Numbered from the stretch's first letter, positions 1 to 10,093 are shown. The stretch: DNA of 64,000 nucleotides from Vulcanisaeta sp. JCM 14467 (GCF_001316245.1 NZ_BBDM01000003.1:163719-227718); one strand, 5' to 3'. The notes: generated from the letters alone by a model not told the origin. A program made the numbers and translations.

Positions 1-984
1 GGAATTACCGAGAGTAATGAGCTTAATAAGGTAATAGAGCCTGTCAACATAAACGAGAATGATCTCGTAAAATATGTTTGGGATGGGAAGCTTAAGTTCA
101 GGTACTTCGGTAATGAGGGCGCCTACGACAAACTCTACCTCGACATGGTGCTCAAGCTCATTGATGAATTCAGAAACAACCTAAACCAATGTGGTCTCAA
201 GTGGTCTATTAAAGGTGATGTCGCAGGCTCAATAGTTGAGAATCCCGCCCTCGAGTACCTGCACGCAATGATATTCCCATTCGAGAACTCCAGACTCAAC
301 GCATTTCACCAAAGAATCACTAAGTCCTACGAGCTTTGGGTATTATCGAAAGTGATTAGGGCCTTATGCGATGCCGGTGGTAAACCGCTTAATGATAAGG
401 CTAGTATTTATGAACGATGGCTCTACCTACCGGTCATAACATTTAGCTTCGGCAATAAGTGCGTGCACATTCTTTACCAGGCGGATATAGTCACGCACGT
501 AGCTAAGATAGTCGATATTGAGAAAAACCCATGCATACCAAAGTGGATCCCCGAGTGCCTGAGTAAATGCGGTGTTAGTTGGAGTAGGGTTCATACGGCA
601 CCCGACATCATGCTAATGATGACTAATTGCGGTGAAAAGGTCGAGCTTGAATGTTACGCGCCATTTAGGATGCCCCTTACCTGGCAGTACTTCGAAAAAA
701 TACCACTCATAATAGAGACGAAGCTCAGAATCTCGAAGACCCGCGGCAGGGGTGTACTGAGCGAGTACGAGACGTTGAGCGTGGCAATCAAGCAGGTATG
801 CATGTATAAGTGCCTACTCAGGGATAGACCGAGGATCACCGTGGTTACCCACGATAGCGTCAATGACGACGTTAAGGACGATTTAATGAAGGCTGGGGCC
901 ACGGTAATTGACGAATTAATGCTTGGGAATGAGGCAAGGATCAACGAGCTACTGAATATAATCAGGGGCTCACTAGGGATTTAG
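1..984 (+). CDS. Hypothetical protein, possible PD-(D/E)XK-type nuclease fold (5' partial)
   Basis: The frame is open from base 1, so the N-terminus lies outside the window; 327 residues are visible. No family is recognised with certainty. The C-terminal half has an arrangement that resembles a PD-(D/E)XK nuclease core: a Pro-Asp pair followed by a hydrophobic strand (APDIML, codons at 598-615), a second strand ending in LIIETKLR (705-728, the E-T-K could be the E-x-K), then a helix carrying Q-x3-Y (QVCMY). Spacing between the two halves is long and the fold is only a guess. The sequence is rich in Cys. It ends about 100 bases before the stop of a convergent gene. Alternative: an unrelated lineage-specific protein. 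Confidence 0.6.
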   Translation, partial: GITESNELNKVIEPVNINENDLVKYVWDGKLKFRYFGNEGAYDKLYLDMVLKLIDEFRNNLNQCGLKWSIKGDVAGSIVENPALEYLHAMIFPFENSRLNAFHQRITKSYELWVLSKVIRALCDAGGKPLNDKASIYERWLYLPVITFSFGNKCVHILYQADIVTHVAKIVDIEKNPCIPKWIPECLSKCGVSWSRVHTAPDIMLMMTNCGEKVELECYAPFRMPLTWQYFEKIPLIIETKLRISKTRGRGVLSEYETLSVAIKQVCMYKCLLRDRPRITVVTHDSVNDDVKDDLMKAGATVIDELMLGNEARINELLNIIRGSLGI

Positions 985-1088
985 GTGCTGGTTCACGGTC
1001 ATTATTAAAATCACTCACCTTCCTCGGTTTCCTTTGGTATTGGTACCCTGGCTATTAATACTCCCCTACCAAGCCTAATGTTTATCTC

Positions 1089-1914
1089 CTAGCCAGCATC
1101 CGGCGGAGACAACAACTCCTCAGTCCTAACAACATCCACCACAAACAACTCATAAAGCCTCCACAAAACCTCCTCCTCACGACCCCCAGCAACCCTGACC
1201 TTGACTCCCATCTCCGTTAGGTCATTAACCGTTATCGCAGCACTATGCTGCTTAAACCCAGTAAACCTCCTCGCAACCTCCCTAGCCCTATCAACATCAC
1301 CCCTAAACATCCTAGCCGTCAAAACCCTAACCAACAAATCAACATTATGCTCAAGAGCCCTAGCATAATCACCAATCTCAACAATGGGGAGCCTATCCAA
1401 CAACTCAGAAATAACCCTATCAGGCAACTCACCTCTCCTCAACATCTCAAGAACCTTATTAAAGGACTCGATGATCGACTGTATCGGCACAAACCTCCTA
1501 GCCCTAGCATAGTAAATCGCTGGGTCTATTGGGGCCGAGTTCGGCTATTGGCGTCATGACAAGCTCATCACCCGAGAGGGCCACGAGCGAAGCCGCACTC
1601 TTCGCAAGCCTAAGCACGTAGATTATGAGCCTACCACTAACGACGCCCTGCAAATACCTAGCCAGTAGGTAGGCCTCATCAACGTCGCCATCAGCTGAGT
1701 TAAGGACCACGGCGAGGTCCTTAAAACTTAAGCCCCTAACGGCCGAGTAAACCGCATCGACAACCCCACGATCAATAAACCTATACGGGGACATGATGAT
1801 AGGCAACACGGGCATACCAACCAAACCCTCAAACTCAGCAAGCAACCTAGAAGCCTCACCAACAAACCTCCTAAAGGCGTAGGGAACATCCTCACCAGAA
1901 GCCTCAACAAGCAT
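1089..1914 (-). CDS. SDH/ClpP-fold serine proteinase (SDH_sah-like), frameshifted
   Basis: The protein matches the serine dehydrogenase proteinase family (ClpP/SppA crotonase-like fold). The family hallmarks are LNSADGDVDEAYLLARYL (oxyanion strand and helix), AKSAASLVALSGDELVM with the likely nucleophilic Ser in KSAAS, and ELGPIDPAIYYA. The last motif is only read if one C is removed from GGCCCC near 1534; without that, translation stops after ELGP. The rest continues to a TAG at 1089. I prefer the ATG at 1914 (MLVEASGED) over 1956, because a TATA-like TTTTTATT lies at 1938-1945, inside the longer version. After the TAG the same frame stays open for 25 codons. Role is probably protein quality control or processing of membrane proteins; no partner gene is adjacent. 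Confidence 0.72.
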
Positions 1915-2011
1915 TAAACTAAGAAATAAACAGGGAATAAAAACTAAACAACCCACGGCGTATGTAAACCCTAGGAGCGAATTAACGGGGAAGATGCGTA
2001 ATAAATAATGC

Positions 2012-2750
2012 TCACCTTAACTCCCACACCTTAAGCCCACAACCATGGTACGTATCCTTACCCGGACACCTCCTAACCCTACCCTCAAACAATTGGAACG
2101 CCCTCCCGAAGTTAAACGCACCATGCCGAAGCTGCCCCTTAAACACCCTCCTCACCACATACGCAACATAATCAGCCAATTGTAGGGGAGGCTCCTCCAC
2201 GGAGGATTCAAATGCCTTGAGCAATCTATAGGTCGGCCTAGCTCGTGAATTTTTAATGGCATACTCAATATCATCCCTAACCCTATCATTTAGGACGCCT
2301 CCCAATGAGTCGATCACCATAACGGCCCTAGATTGATCAGGGTATAATGATTTAGTCATGAATACTCGCTCGATTAAGTTCATTATTGCGTACCTCCTTA
2401 TTACATTGGGCCTATTCACCCTTATATTACCCACCGCCTTCACAACCACTATATTAAGCAGGAAGTTCAGTCCAGAGATTAATTCGGCGAAGTCATTAAA
2501 TCCTGGGCCCTAACATCCTTACTAACTCCACGCCACTTATTAGAACCCGTGACAACATCGATCGTGTGAATCTCCACCACGCCACTAACGCCGTACTTCT
2601 TCGGCAAGGCATTAATGAAGTCACTTATTTGATTAGATTAGATATGTAATTCACATCCATCTCATTAATAATCACGGAAACTAAAACATAAGATCCACGA
2701 TTAAGCTGATCCGGCTGACCAGACTCATCAACATACACAAATAAGCACAT
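2012..2750 (-). CDS. DUF3800 domain protein, frameshifted
   Basis: The reconstructed protein starts MCLFVYVDESG, the signature of DUF3800 (RNase H-like fold proteins with an N-terminal acidic strand, often in mobile or defence contexts). The middle (KKYGVSGVVEIHTIDVV) and the C-terminal half (VMVIDSLGG, DDIEYAIKN, LQLADYVAYVVRR) follow in three frames. Frame breaks fall near 2625 and near 2495, each a one-base change. The C-terminal block LQLADYVAY is the conserved late motif of the family. The start at 2750 is supported by a TATA-like element at 2781-2790. Function is unknown; the RNase H-like fold is family knowledge, not shown here. Confidence 0.68.
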
Positions 2751-2780
2751 ATACACAATCCACCATTTAACCCTTAATCA

Positions 2781-2790
2781 ATATTTAAAA
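2781..2790. promoter_or_regulatory. TATA-like element, possibly bidirectional
   Basis: ATATTTAAAA reads as a TATA box both ways. It lies 31-40 bases upstream of the DUF3800 ATG (2750, minus) and 20-30 bases upstream of a small plus-strand ORF at 2810. Confidence 0.4.
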
Positions 2791-2809
2791 AGAAATAGGT
2801 TTTTAAACA

Positions 2810-2932
2810 ATGGCGAAGCAAAAGATACTGAACAGACCAGGGGAGGATTCCCGTGACGGAGCCCCATTGGCTCTTGCCACGGGAGATGAATCCCTATTTT
2901 ATTCTTCTGGTTTATCCCTTGATTTACGATAA
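2810..2932 (+). other. Small 40-codon ORF overlapping a strong hairpin; possible transposon 3'-end remnant
   Basis: ATG at 2810 opens 40 codons (MAKQKILNRPGEDSRDG...). Within it, GGATTCCCGTG (about 2851-2861) pairs with a later CACGGG...GAATCC, giving about 12 base pairs with a 4-base bulge. GAGCC/GGCTC forms an inner stem. Coding plus a stable hairpin resembles the 3' ends of IS200/IS605-IS607 tnpB genes, where the guide RNA scaffold overlaps the C-terminal codons, but no upstream tnpB body is present. It could also be a free-standing structured RNA. I cannot decide. The rest of 2751-3013 shows nothing else. Confidence 0.3.
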
Positions 2933-3013
2933 TATTCCGTATTAATTATTTTTAGCCTTCGCATGATTATGATACTTGATTCGTCTGTATGTTCTTCCCC
3001 TTCTTCCTTGTAC

Positions 3014-4204
3014 TTAGCTTTGTGATTCCTTCCTGCGCATTATCTCCATACCCATCCTCATCACCTTACGATGCAAGGCTGGGAATGTCAATGCTATTGC
3101 CAGGAATGTCACGATGAGGACAGCTGCCGGCGTTGGAGTCAGTAGGGTTAGTGAGCCGTACAGGGCTCCGAATAGGGATGATGCCGTTGACAGGGTCCTC
3201 GCATTGTATATCGCATCCGCCAATACGTACCTCAGGGCGTTGCCCGTAAACACGGTGCCAGCGGCACTTAAGGCGTTTAGGGAGGTAATGCCAATAATCA
3301 TGGCCAACGGCTCCCTATAAATGTAGCTATCAACGTGAGTGCGAGCCCGAGGAGTGTGCCGTATAGGAATAACCTGCCGGAGAGCACGACCCTATCGCCT
3401 ATGACCATGAAGATCACCCTTCCAGCAATTGCCGAGACCTCCGAGACCACGTAGAACACTGCATATAGTAAGGCCCCGAAGGATGGGGCTATCGACAGCA
3501 ATATTGATATTGATATGTTGTGGATGAACGTCATGACGTAGAGCGTCACAGCGTCACCGCTGAAGGCGGTCCTGGATGATGCTCTCCTCGGTATGGTAAC
3601 CTTAAGCCCAACCCTCCTACTGAGCAGTAGTGATCCTAGAATGGTCATTAGCGCGAACTGGAGCAGGGCGAGTACGCCAAACGCCATGGTGCCAATCCTG
3701 AGGAATACCGCCAGTAAGGCCGTCATTGCTAAACCGCCGAGTTGAAATACAAGGTTAAGGGCGTTAAGCTCTGGCAATGCTTGGCACGTTCTCCACGGCA
3801 ATACCACCCAGGATACTTCTCTCAATCCACAGCGCCACCGAGTACGTAAGTAACATGGCCAGGAGTACAGTTAGGTGATCAGCAGTTGAATCGAGGAACA
3901 TGAGGGTTAATATTAACACGCCACGGAATGCCATAAACACTAACATAAGCACTTGAGGCCTTATGACGTAAAGTGCGTAAAGCCCAACAATCAACAAACC
4001 CACGCCAGAACCCAGGGTAGCCATGGCCACAGCCAACGCGGAGCCATATACGCTGTGCACTGTGGCGTAGGCGTAATACACGATTATAGACCTAAAACCC
4101 ACATCCACAAACCTATACAAGAAATAGAAAACCAAAAGAGAAGCAAACCTAACATTGGCATTTCCCATATGCATCAAGCACTCACTCCTCATGGACTCTA
4201 TCAA
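3014..4204 (-). CDS. MFS-type multispan membrane transporter, frameshifted
   Basis: Three consecutive frames on the minus strand together make about 395 residues with roughly ten to twelve hydrophobic segments, the size and pattern of a major facilitator superfamily transporter. Segments such as GVLILTLMFLDS, FQLGGLAMTALLAVFL and SLFGALYGSLTLL are membrane spans, and short basic loops (LLSRRVGLK) follow typical MFS loops. Frame breaks are near 3780 (after AVENVP) and near 3308. The start is uncertain: TTG at 4204 or ATG at 4192. The substrate cannot be read from the sequence and the neighbours (tRNA, DUF3800) give no hint. Confidence 0.65.
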
Positions 4205-4333
4205 TGATTATTGGGCTATGTTTAGCCATATTATTCAACATTATTACCTGGCATGTTTATAAGCCTTATGAAAGGATCACTAACGGGCATAGAAACGGTC
4301 ACGGTTATTGTTATCGAAGAATAGAACGTAATT

Positions 4334-4412
4334 TGGTGCGGCCGCCGGGATTCGAACCCGGGTTCTGCGGCTCGGCAGGCCGCCATCCTAGACCAGGCTA
4401 GACTACGGCCGC
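4334..4412 (-). tRNA. tRNA-Gly (GCC), CCA encoded
   Basis: On the minus strand the acceptor GCGGCCG (4412-4406) pairs with CGGCCGC. The anticodon stem GCGGC/GCCGC carries the loop CUGCCGA, so the anticodon is GCC. The T arm is CCCGG-GUUCGAAU-CCCGG. Discriminator A is followed by a genomically encoded CCA at 4336-4334. No intron is seen. Confidence 0.96.
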
Positions 4413-4433
4413 GAATTTTACTGTGCTTTTGCC

Positions 4434-4443
4434 GGATTTAAAG
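4434..4443 (-). promoter_or_regulatory. TATA box of tRNA-Gly
   Basis: CTTTAAATCC on the minus strand lies 22-31 bases before the first base of the mature tRNA, the expected distance for an archaeal TATA box. Confidence 0.6.
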
Positions 4444-4454
4444 TTTTTTTGGCT

Positions 4455-5015
4455 TTAGGCTCGTTTTATGTCAGATTCATCTATTTTAAACGGTCTCATC
4501 GTGGCTAGGGCATCATTTATCTTCCTCAGTATGTTTTCCCTGTTTATCCAGGGTATCTCATTATTCATGATTAGCTCCTTCGCAGTCATCATGAGTCTCT
4601 TGAAGGCTCCTGGGTTGTTTTCCTGAATCTTTACGAAGGCTGCAGCCAGTATTATTAATCCTCGTATTCCTTCATTCCTATTTCTATGCCAAATCTTCTC
4701 TAAGACCTCATGAGCTTCCCAAAATCTCTCCTTATTAAATAGCTCAATGTATCTTCTTACGGCATATTCCTCGTTATATCCTTCGTTGTTACTCTCTCCT
4801 TCTATGTTTATCAATTCTTTAATAACGAAACCAAGAGACTTTATCTTCTCTATGGTTATATCATCGATGTATAGATCTATTTCCACGTGATCATTTGCTA
4901 TTCTTACATTGATTATCCTGAGCCTCTCTAATCGTAGTTTATTCATTAATTCCTGCCTATCAATTGGTGTGAACCCAGGATTGCCTGTGATAATTAAGAC
5001 TCTGTTTCTCTGCAT
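4455..5015 (-). CDS. DUF309 domain protein
   Basis: The protein has 186 residues. Residues about 90-180 carry the DUF309 signature: RFWEAHEVLEKIWHRN, then LIILAAAFVKIQENN. DUF309 is an all-helical domain of unknown function with conserved Glu/His residues. The N-terminal 75 residues (beta-rich) are an additional domain I do not recognise. It is the last gene downstream of an ABC importer on the same strand, 12 bases after the ATPase stop, so it is probably co-transcribed with it; a functional link is not evident. Confidence 0.8.
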   Translation of the reverse strand: MQRNRVLIITGNPGFTPIDRQELMNKLRLERLRIINVRIANDHVEIDLYIDDITIEKIKSLGFVIKELINIEGESNNEGYNEEYAVRRYIELFNKERFWEAHEVLEKIWHRNRNEGIRGLIILAAAFVKIQENNPGAFKRLMMTAKELIMNNEIPWINRENILRKINDALATMRPFKIDESDIKRA

Positions 5016-5026
5016 TTTGGGCAGGG

Positions 5027-6140
5027 TTATACCGTATTCTTTAATTCTGGGTATATTAATTTCTCTTCTTTATTGAAGATTTTTATCTTATCAGGCCTAA
5101 TAAGCAGGTAGGTCTCTCTCCCTGGTTCAATGGGCTCGTCTGACACCACTATAATGTCCACACTCTCATCAGATACCGGAGATACCACTATTCTAAAGAC
5201 GCCCAATGTGTAGCTTGAGACCTTAACCCTTACCTTACCAATGTTTATGAATCCACGTATATCCTGCGGCTCCGTGACCAATTTCATCTCATCTGTCTTA
5301 ATCCGATTATGACTTCATTATCCTTTATTAACCCCTTACTTAACGGTATCCTTAAATTAGCTATGAGTGCGGTATCCTCAACCACCTTAGCGGAAAGTAG
5401 GTTTATATCGCCACTAAGTGCTGCTATTAGTGTTGTGACCGGTGTATTATAAATATCGGCTGGACTCCCTATTTGGGCAAACTTTCCATTTATTATTACG
5501 CCAGCCACGTCGGCTATTGAGAATATGTCAGCAGGATCGTGGGATACTATTATCGTCGTTAACTTACGTTCCCTCTGTATTCTCCTCACCAAGGCCCTTG
5601 CGCTATCTCTCAATGCAGCATCTAAATTACTAAATGGTTCATCTAAGAGCAAAATCCTGGGGTTCTTCACCAACGCTCTTGCTAACGCAGTCCTTTGCAT
5701 TTGACCACCTGATAGCTCCTTTGGGTAGTGGTTAAGGACTCGTGTAAGCTCGAGTTCCTCAGCGATCTCCCTAACCCTCTTATCTATCTCGTGCTTACTC
5801 ACTTTAGCCATTTTTAATGGGAATGCTATATTATCATAAACAGTCATGTTGGGGTACAAGGCCCAGTTTTGAAAGACCATGGCGACATTCCTCCTCTCCG
5901 GCTCAATAACAATCCTACCTGGTGCTGACGTGATTTCATCATCAAAATACACATAACCATCTGTGGGTACTTCAAGACCAGCAATTAATCTTAATAGCGT
6001 TGTTTTACCATGACCGCTTGGGCCAAGAATGCCGAAGCTATGCCATCACCTATTTTATACGTTACATGATCTACGGCCTTAATTACGTTCTTCCCCTTTC
6101 TGAAGTACTTCGTCAGCTCTTCTAATCTAACCGTGACCAT
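5027..6140 (-). CDS. ABC transporter ATP-binding protein (MalK/UgpC-type), frameshifted
   Basis: This is the energising subunit of the adjacent sugar-type importer, acting at the cytoplasmic membrane face. Motifs in order: Walker A GPSGHGKTT, Q-loop MVFQNWALYPNMTV, signature LSGGQMQRTALARAL, Walker B ILLLDEPFSNLD, H-loop VSHDP. A TOBE/OB-like C-terminal domain typical of the CUT1/MalK group follows. Two frame breaks interrupt it: near 6044, just before Walker A, and near 5296, where one missing C turns GLRPDEM into GLRQMR. The start is ATG 6140, with the TATA-like AATTTAAAG at 6176-6168. It lies 96 bases downstream of the permease genes and could use its own promoter. Confidence 0.88.
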
Positions 6141-6167
6141 AGTACTAATTTCTATGTTAGCACTTTA

Positions 6168-6176
6168 CTTTAAATT
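6168..6176 (-). promoter_or_regulatory. TATA box of ABC ATPase gene
   Basis: AATTTAAAG on the minus strand is 28-36 bases before the ATG at 6140, so the ATPase gene may be transcribed separately from the permeases. Confidence 0.45.
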
Positions 6177-6235
6177 TTTCGTGGGTAAAATGTTTCTACC
6201 TAATTTTAATTGGTAAACCTTCAACCCCTTACCCA

Positions 6236-7116
6236 TTAAATACCCTTAGCACCGCCACCAAGTGCTGCTAGTCCCCTAATGAAGTATCTACCTAAGAAGG
6301 CGAATATGATAAGCGGTATCAATGATGTTATGACTCCAGCCGCGAATGACCTATTGTAAAGTATTGCGTAACCCCCAACGTACTGCCTAGCGGCTACCGG
6401 TAGCATGTATAGGCTCGGCTTTGTGGCTATTATTAATGGTGTGAAGAAGTCCTGCCAAACCATGAGGAATACGAATATTAATGTTGATAGGAACCCAGGT
6501 AGGACCAATGGAAATACTACGTGCCAGAATATTGACCAGTCACGAGCACCATCAAGCCTAGCACTCTCTATTAAGTAGTTGGGTACGACAGGTAAGAATA
6601 TCGACATTAGCAGTGCCGACATTGGTAAATAGAAGATAAAGTAAACAAAGGCAAGTCCCCAATAAGTTTGGTAAATTCCTAACGATGATGTTAACTCAAT
6701 CAATGGCACAGTTAATGTCTCGGCTGGTAAAAATGTGGCCAATGATATTATTGAAAAGCCAACATTACTAACCCAGGGTCTCCTTTCCATTTGCATATAA
6801 AAGAAGTAAGCACCATGCTGCCGAAAATTACTGAAGCTAGGGCAACTGGGACGGTAATTATTAATTGGCGTATCATGGGGAACTCAAGCCCGATTAATGT
6901 ACCAAAACCAAACCAGTCAAAGTAATAAGCCTCCGTTGAGAACTGACTGGGTGGTAATAAGATCGGTGCTGATGCAGCCTCCATATTTGGCTTAAAGCCG
7001 CCAACAAGCATTGCATATAGTGGGGTTAACCATAATATGATGAATATGGCAACCACCAACTGAAGTATTGCATACTTAATTACCCTAACAACGTACTTAC
7101 CCCTCATACCCCTCAC
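6236..7116 (-). CDS. ABC sugar permease, MalG-like, frameshifted
   Basis: This is the inner-membrane permease of the binding-protein-dependent transport family. About six membrane spans are visible. The cytoplasmic EAA loop that docks the ATPase reads ESARLDGARDWSIFWHVVFP. Length (about 293 residues) fits the MalG side of CUT1 importers. One frame break near 6826 separates GSMV from AYFFYMQMERRPW. Its ATG (7116) overlaps the stop of the preceding permease by four bases, so the two are translationally coupled partners of a heterodimer. Confidence 0.88.
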
Positions 7117-7977
7117 CTCCTAAAGACCCACCTCTTAAGTCCAAGTAATGCATATGGTATTATCACAATAGCTGCAATCGCAGCCACAAGCGTAGCCAGC
7201 GCAGCCGCCGCTGAGAAGTACTCGGAATAGGCATATAGGTAGTAAATATACGTTACTAATGTCATTAATGTTGGGCTCGTTGCTGACCCGCTCATTATGA
7301 ATGGGATATCGAATATCCTAAGCGAAAAAAAGGAATAGTAATGCCGTGGATATTATAAATCCATTCATCGAATTCGGCAATAATACTCTGAATAATAAGT
7401 TAATGCTTGACGCCCCATCTAGTCTCGCAGCCTCGATTATGGACTTATCCACACTCAAAAATGAGGCCAAATAAAAGAGTATGGATAAGCCCGTATATGC
7501 CCATACCTCAACCAATACCAGGGCTAATTGGGTATTCAATGGCGTTGCAAACCAAGGTATTGATGGTAAGTGGAACTTCGTCAATAACCAGTCTATGCCT
7601 ATTGTTGGATTAAACAGCCATAACCAAACTAATGCGGCTGCCGTTGGCGGCACCGCTATTGGATAAATAAATATTGATAAATATATGGCTCGTTGAGTGT
7701 TATTAGGCAGGAAATAGAGTAGGGCTGCGAGTAACAAGCCAAGTACATTGCCTATTGCCACGAGACCAACCGTGAAAAGTATTGTATGATCTATTGATGC
7801 GTAGAAATAATTCTGAGTGAATAGGTATAGGTATGATGATAACCCGGCGAACTTTGGAAATGGATTAAACAATGACCAGTTCTGAAGTGATATTATGAAG
7901 TTCCATATCAATAGGAATACGATGATTCCCCCAAAGAATAATGTGGGTATTGCCATTATTAGTGATTGCCTTGACAT
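7113..7977 (-). CDS. ABC sugar permease, MalF-like, frameshifted
   Basis: This is the first permease of the importer, about 288 residues with six predicted spans. Its EAA loop is EAARLDGASSINLLFRVLLP. An extra T in a run of six T's near 7325 breaks the frame; with five T's it reads FLFSLRIFDIPFIMSGS and continues to the stop at 7113. It lies 55 bases after the substrate-binding protein stop and overlaps the second permease, forming binding protein - permease - permease - ATPase order on one strand. The family transports mono- or oligosaccharides; the substrate is not determined here. Confidence 0.88.
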
Positions 7978-8031
7978 TGATAAGAAATAAAGTATGTTTA
8001 TTTTTAAGTTTAATTGGGTGTGGTTGTTGTG

Positions 8032-9583
8032 TTAGCTGCTTGTTTGCCACCAGGGTGTGTATGGTTGGTAGTGGTAGGTTGTTGGGTTGACCCATGGTGG
8101 TAGGTAGTTGGCGAATGGGTGTCCTGGGTAGCCATGTAGCTAGGCCTAGCTTGACAGCGGCCATCCACTCATTATACGTGGACTGCTCAGCCGAGACCAG
8201 GGCGCTCATGAACGTCGGTATGTAACTCTCACCAACCTGCTGCAAATTCAAAACCTGAGAATTCAAATTACTAAACACATCATCAAACAAACCACCATCA
8301 CTGGGAGCAATGGTAAATTGACTAGACGGTGTTGATAATAATTGCTCATAGTCAAACCACTGGGCCGGTGTTGGGTAGAAGTCAGTACCATTGCTCCAAA
8401 TTATCACACCCTTACCGCTTGAGGTCCAAATCATCATACCTACATACGAGTCCCAAAACTCTGCTAGTTTAATGGCTGCATCTTCATATGGATTGGCGTA
8501 GGCAGGTACGGCAACTGAGTCTATGACTAGTACGTATACGCCTGCGTTCCTGGAAATGGCTCCTCCATTAGTGTTATGTTTGTCCAGCTTGTGTATGGTG
8601 GTATTGCTGGGTATGTAATTGTGTGATACCAAATGTATGCATACTCAGTTATCCAATTGCCGTTTACTTGGAATGCTGCCTTGCCCTGTATTATGTAGCT
8701 AGGCCTGATGACCACGTCATTGTTTGCCATCCTGGGCAATCATACTTCGTGAATAGTAGGTAGTAGTAATTCGTCTCATTTATCAGGCTGGCTATTGCTG
8801 GGTCATTAAGGTTCAGTACTCCATATAGGAACTCATTCATCAACTGGGCAGCCGTGGCAGGCCCATACTTCTCACCGGCAAGGCCAAGGAATATATACTC
8901 CCAAAGGTTAAGCTGATCCCAACCACCATCACCACCCGGGATAATCCAAACACACGACATACCATGGGAAGCAAGGTAAAGCGTCTCATTGGCAAGCTGC
9001 TCAACAGTAGTCGGGATAGGCAAACCATACTCAGCCAAAACCTGAGGATTGAAGTAGAGCATGCCACCCCTATGTACGTTAGTTGGTAGTGCAAACATTG
9101 TTCCATTAAACATACCAGCAAGTACAGCCTCAGTCACGCCCTTACTGAGTAAACCCGTTTGTATGGCAATTGGTGTGAAATTCACAAAGTCCGCCGGTCC
9201 GTGAGGCATTATCTCAACGTAAGACAAAACCTCAGGCGCGAAGTGCGCTTGGAAGCTCGCCGGTGGTTTGCCTGCCTCCAACATACCTAATATCACATAC
9301 TTAGCGTTTGTACCACCGGCACCAGGTATTGAGTAGTACTCGACAGAGTAGCCTGGGTAGTACTTCGAGAAGTTACCGGCAACCCAAGTTAATCCCTGAG
9401 GGTCTTCAGGGCCCCACCACGTCAAGAATTCGACCGTGGTTGGTGCTGTTGGGGATGGTGCACTCGGCTTATGACTAACCGTTGAGTAATACCAACCAAC
9501 ACAGCGCCTACAACCACTACAACCACCACAACAACCACTATCGCTATTAACGCAGACCTAGAAATACCCAGGCGAGACGTCAC
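8032..9583 (-). CDS. ABC sugar-binding lipoprotein/anchored protein, frameshifted
   Basis: This is the extracellular solute-binding protein of the importer. The GTG at 9583 gives a short basic N-terminus (SRLGISRSALIAIV) followed by a long Val-rich hydrophobic stretch. That resembles the class III (pilin-like) signals of crenarchaeal sugar-binding proteins. A Ser/Thr/Pro linker leads to TTVEFLTWWGPEDP, the typical start of a family 1 binding domain. The mature part is rich in Trp, Tyr and Gly and ends with a Trp/Pro-rich tail. At least four frame breaks are needed (near 9488, 8735, 8540 and 8140); after the last the protein ends at a TAA at 8032. Expected length is about 516 residues, normal for the family. 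TATA at 9613-9603 makes the GTG leaderless. Confidence 0.85.
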
Positions 9584-9602
9584 ATTTTGGTATTTTTGCT
9601 CT

Positions 9603-9613
9603 CTTTTTAAAAA
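9603..9613 (-). promoter_or_regulatory. TATA box of ABC binding-protein gene
   Basis: TTTTTAAAAAG on the minus strand is centred 25 bases before the GTG at 9583, consistent with a leaderless transcript. Confidence 0.55.
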
Positions 9614-9668
9614 TTAGGGTGTTAAAAGTATACTTACTCTATATTATTAAATATAAGATCATAATTTT

Positions 9669-9704
9669 ATAAATATTCATAAATACATTATTTCTCCATA
9701 AATA
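9669..9704. promoter_or_regulatory. Three ATAAATA repeats in the divergent control region
   Basis: Copies of ATAAATA lie at 9669-9675, 9679-9685 and 9698-9704, offset by 10 and 19 bases, close to one and two helical turns. They sit between the divergent promoters of the importer and the dehydratase genes. They could be regulator sites or just AT-rich promoter DNA. Confidence 0.3.
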
Positions 9705-9739
9705 TTAAGATAAATCAATTAATCTAGGTTAGATGAAGC

Positions 9740-9748
9740 GTTTAAATC
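9740..9748 (+). promoter_or_regulatory. TATA box of UxaA-type operon
   Basis: GTTTAAATC lies 22-30 bases upstream of the ATG at 9770, as expected for a leaderless archaeal transcript. Confidence 0.5.
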
Positions 9749-9769
9749 CAGCTCAGCGAATCATAGTTA

Positions 9770-10093
9770 ATGGGAGTAGAATCTTTACAGGAGAGGTATG
9801 CCATAATGCTTAGCTCAGATGATAATGTCGCTGTTGCCCTTAAAGACCTAAAGGCTGGTGAGATTGTCGAGTTAGTTATTGGTAATTCAAAACTCGTTGT
9901 TAAATTACTTGATGATATACCCTTCGGCCATAAGTTCGCTATTAGGGATATACACATGTGCGATTATGTGATTAAGTACGGACACGTTATTGGCAGGGCC
10001 AAGAGGGATATTAAGGTTGGTGAGCATGTCCATGTTCACAATGTGGAGAGTTTGACGGCTGTATACAGCGTCTGTAGGGGTGGTAAACCGTGA
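9770..10093 (+). CDS. UxaA-family dehydratase, small subunit (SAF domain)
   Basis: The 107 residues match the N-terminal SAF domain of altronate/galactarate dehydratases, encoded as a separate gene in many archaea. Typical features are the DNVAVALKDLKAGE start and the GHKFAIRDI...YGHVIGRAKRDIKVGEHVHVHN block. With the large subunit it should form a metal-dependent sugar-acid dehydratase acting in the cytoplasm. The GTGA overlap with the next gene shows tight coupling. Location opposite a sugar importer fits sugar or sugar-acid catabolism. The exact substrate (altronate, galactarate or another aldonate) cannot be told. Confidence 0.9.
   Translation: MGVESLQERYAIMLSSDDNVAVALKDLKAGEIVELVIGNSKLVVKLLDDIPFGHKFAIRDIHMCDYVIKYGHVIGRAKRDIKVGEHVHVHNVESLTAVYSVCRGGKP

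Noticed and set aside
1089..1091. TAG recoded as pyrrolysine in the ClpP-fold gene
   Set aside because: The lineage is not known to use pyrrolysine, and the extension has no family support.
4204..4401. A plus-strand protein frame running into the tRNA-Gly
   Set aside because: It reads through the antisense of the tRNA and has no family or promoter support.
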